Shown: positions 61,485 through 64,000 of the stretch, in pieces | Layout of the letters: each line of letters begins with the position of its first letter | Numbering within the stretch: position 1 is the stretch's first letter | Notes under the pieces: generated by a model | Seen by the model: the letters and a program-made list of their open reading frames with translations, nothing else | Told to the model about the DNA's origin: nothing | The model's database searches: none | Translations under genes and position numbers: made by a program | Origin: Acridotheres tristis | Taxonomy: Eukaryota > Chordata > Aves > Passeriformes > Sturnidae | Direction of reading: 5' to 3' | Length of the DNA: 64,000 nucleotides | Assembly: GCA_037013685.1 (NCBI GenBank) | Contig: CM072885.1 | Location: forward strand, 22,844,125 to 22,908,124

Positions 61485-64000
61485 CCACTGCTCATTTTTC
61501 CCCAACTCTTCCTTTCCGCAGTAAAATAATAAAAGTAAAAGCTTTAGGAAGACTCCAAATGATTATCTTAGTACAGGAAGTACTGTACTAGGAGACAGTA
61601 TCTCTAAACTTGAGCAGCACAATGACCACAGCACAACTGGCCCAGCAGAACTCCATGAAGACCATCTTCTAGCCCTGAACAGCCTATTTGCATGAAGTCA
61701 TGCTGGAGACTAACTTATTTCAGATCTTTGCTGCTTCTGCTCTTTGACTGGCTTTCTACACCTCCAGAATGTGTTTAGAACAGATCTTTTGGACATTTTG
61801 TAGAACATCTTGGCCCTAAAATTTGGTTGTCTGAGTGCCATCCCTTTACAAATAGCACTAATAGTATCGTGACTATGAGTAGAAGTAGCAAATGTGAGTA
61901 TGTGGTATTCTGATTTCTTCTTGTCTTTGTAATAACTACTTAAAGGATGGTTTTGTAGCATCTATATTAGTCTTTGTAAGGGTGGCATGGAGGTAAGTCT
62001 TCTGGAAAGAAAAAATTCCTTGGTACTACTGCATGAAGAATATTTTCTTTCCTGAAGGCTCAAATATATAGGCTTTTGGTCTTCTGATTTTTGACTATGC
62101 CCAGACATTTAATGGAAGGAATTATTTCTCCCTACAAATCAGTCAGAATAATACCTGGCATGTTTCCTCTAGAATGTCTGGATAATTTACCTGCTTTTTG
62201 GGACTCAGTCCAATTTTTTTCTCACTCCATTCCAGATTTTTTTTGTACTATTGGCATTTTCTGGTATAATAGCAAATAATAATAATTCCTTTCACACTGT
62301 TTAGCACCTGCAAATCAAGAGTTTCTGGTTATAATTTAGGGAATGCTTTGCAATGCCACATTCCTTGTAATCCGTAAAAAAGCAGAAAAATCAGTCTCTA
62401 GAAAAGCCATAAAATGCAAAACACTGAAAAATATCCCTAGAAAAATAGCTGAAGAGCATTTCAAATTTGCTTACAAACACAAATTCTGCAACTGATTCCC
62501 TAATGGTACAGATTAATTATATGTCAAAAACTGAAAATATGATTTAATGTAATAAAAATGCCAGTTTTTAATCATGTCATTATGGTGCCTTTTCTCATAA
62601 AGACAATGAGCATGTTTCCAAAATAAAATCTATTGTATGATGTTAAGACAGGCGATCAAGAGATCTCCTGTGAAATACAGAGTGTAGTAAACCTGAATAA
62701 AGATATAATGGTAATGATATCAAATGCACCAAGGTCATTGAATGCCTTTCAAGATTCTAGTTAATCCCTTTCAAAAAGTGCACTAATCCCAGAAAAATTC
62801 TGAATCTCTACAATTGCTTTTCAATATATATCACCTTTTTGTAAAATCAGTATTGTGCAAGCCATTCACAGATCAATTTGAAAACAAATACTGAGGTTTA
62901 CGCAGTTTATTTGTTCTAATGATTTAAGATAATGAATTTCATTATATTAAAAATTGAATGGAAGAAGTATCTGTTTTCATCCCAGAATAACATTGTTTTA
63001 GGGAAAAAGAAGCTTGTGGGTTTCTTTGGGGTGTAAAAAAATGCATTTATAAATGTTAGTCACAGATAAGTTTTCTTAGTAGTTTCAGGAAAGAAATAGT
63101 GTTCTCATACCATTAAATTATATTTGTCTAGGTTTTAATATTGAAACTCATGAGCATAAGAGCAGAAAAAGAAATTTAGAATTTTTTTTTATTGGAATAA
63201 ATGGGATTTCACATATCCAAAATACAGACTCTAGAATAAGGAAGTTTTAATCTGGAAAGATGAATGCATGTTTAAGTTTGCTATTTATGCCATCACGTGT
63301 TGTCAGGAGACATAGTCTCCCCCACCACTAACCCTTAATTTTTTTTTGTATTGCATTATCATTCTCAGTTGCGTGGCTCTGGTTCTATACTACACTCAAC
63401 TATTAGAAATTAGATTTCAGCCATCAAATCATTGATTTGCCTTGTCTTGAAATATGTTTCTGGGAATCACTGCTATCCAGGCACAGTAGTTCTGGGAATT
63501 AAACTGAATAGCAGCAGGTCAAATAGGAATATAGGAGTAGAATCCATATCCAGAGCTGTGAGTGCTTCTCTCTTATTTTGTAGAGAGCATCTATTCTGAA
63601 GGTCCTAGGACAGTCAGGATGCAACGATCGGCTTGCAGTATGTATGGGGAAAAACTTCAAGCTTCTTCTAAAGTATAACCAAGTTAATCTATAAACTAAT
63701 TTAATGATGATTGTACATCAGCAGAAAATGCATCATGTAGGACAAATGAATTTTAAATAAGGGTGCCAGAGTCTCTAAGTCCACGATCAGAGACAGGAAG
63801 GATGCACACATTGCCTGTTTCTAACCACTAACATGTCTGACTCTTTGCATAGGGATAGTTTTCTTTGGTTATTACAGAGTCAATCATATGTGCTCTCCAG
63901 GCACACAGAATGAGATATGCTTTCAGCTTTAACTGGCAATACTAAGGACATATCCACTTTGTATTTTGGATGGGGACGAAAGACATTAAGATTAATTTTC
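61485..64000. other. Unique AT-rich non-coding DNA
   Basis: No gene or mobile element is recognised up to the end of the window. Frames reach 83 codons. Short T- and A-runs are present (for example 63183-63191). Confidence 0.55.

Overview
The window reads as nuclear DNA of a songbird (passerine). It is AT-rich and CpG-poor. It carries several chicken-repeat-1 (CR1) retrotransposon fragments, one SINE with a tRNA-Ile-like head and a CR1-like tail (the arrangement known from zebra finch TguSINE1), and a dense set of avian-type endogenous retrovirus LTRs. I find no convincing protein-coding gene, rRNA, functional tRNA, CRISPR array or bacterial-type operon. The longest open frames all lie inside GC-rich LTRs or simple repeats, and the others have the length expected by chance. 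The best reading is an intergenic or deep-intronic gene desert. Family names below are from memory; no repeat library was searched.

Layout. 1-2436 is unique AT-rich DNA. 2437-4560 is an old minus-strand CR1 split by a solo LTR (family A, 2730-3478). 6716-11106 is an LTR cluster: family B (6716-8032), family A (8529-9245) and family C (9294-11106), the last interrupted by a family D LTR (10345-11070). More family C pieces lie at 15405-16119, 18673-19045 and 32112-32992, and an unassigned LTR scrap lies at 20667-20783. The SINE is at 21591-21729. An A/C-only low-complexity tract is at 24429-24626. LTR-like elements lie near 25075-25299, 38610-39586 and 49903-50562. CR1 3' ends lie at 41904-42320, 45785-46510 and 54034-54152. 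The third family A LTR is at 51188-51919. 55110-55672 is a gutted family C provirus that still shows a primer-binding site and a polypurine tract. 59412-61479 is a second family B LTR, again interrupted by a family D LTR (59844-60650). The rest is unique DNA. Recognisable repeats cover about 15 kb, roughly a quarter of the window, which is high for ordinary bird DNA.

The most solid observations are direct ones. Six of the LTR insertions have matching target-site duplications that fix their ends: 5 bp for families A, B and C, and 6 bp for family D. Three nested insertions give a relative order of events. No undescribed functional system is visible. The most interesting structures are the shrunken provirus at 55110-55672, the repeated insertion of family D into other LTRs, the G-rich family A LTRs, and an LTR-like block with promoter and polyadenylation signals on both strands at 38610-39586.
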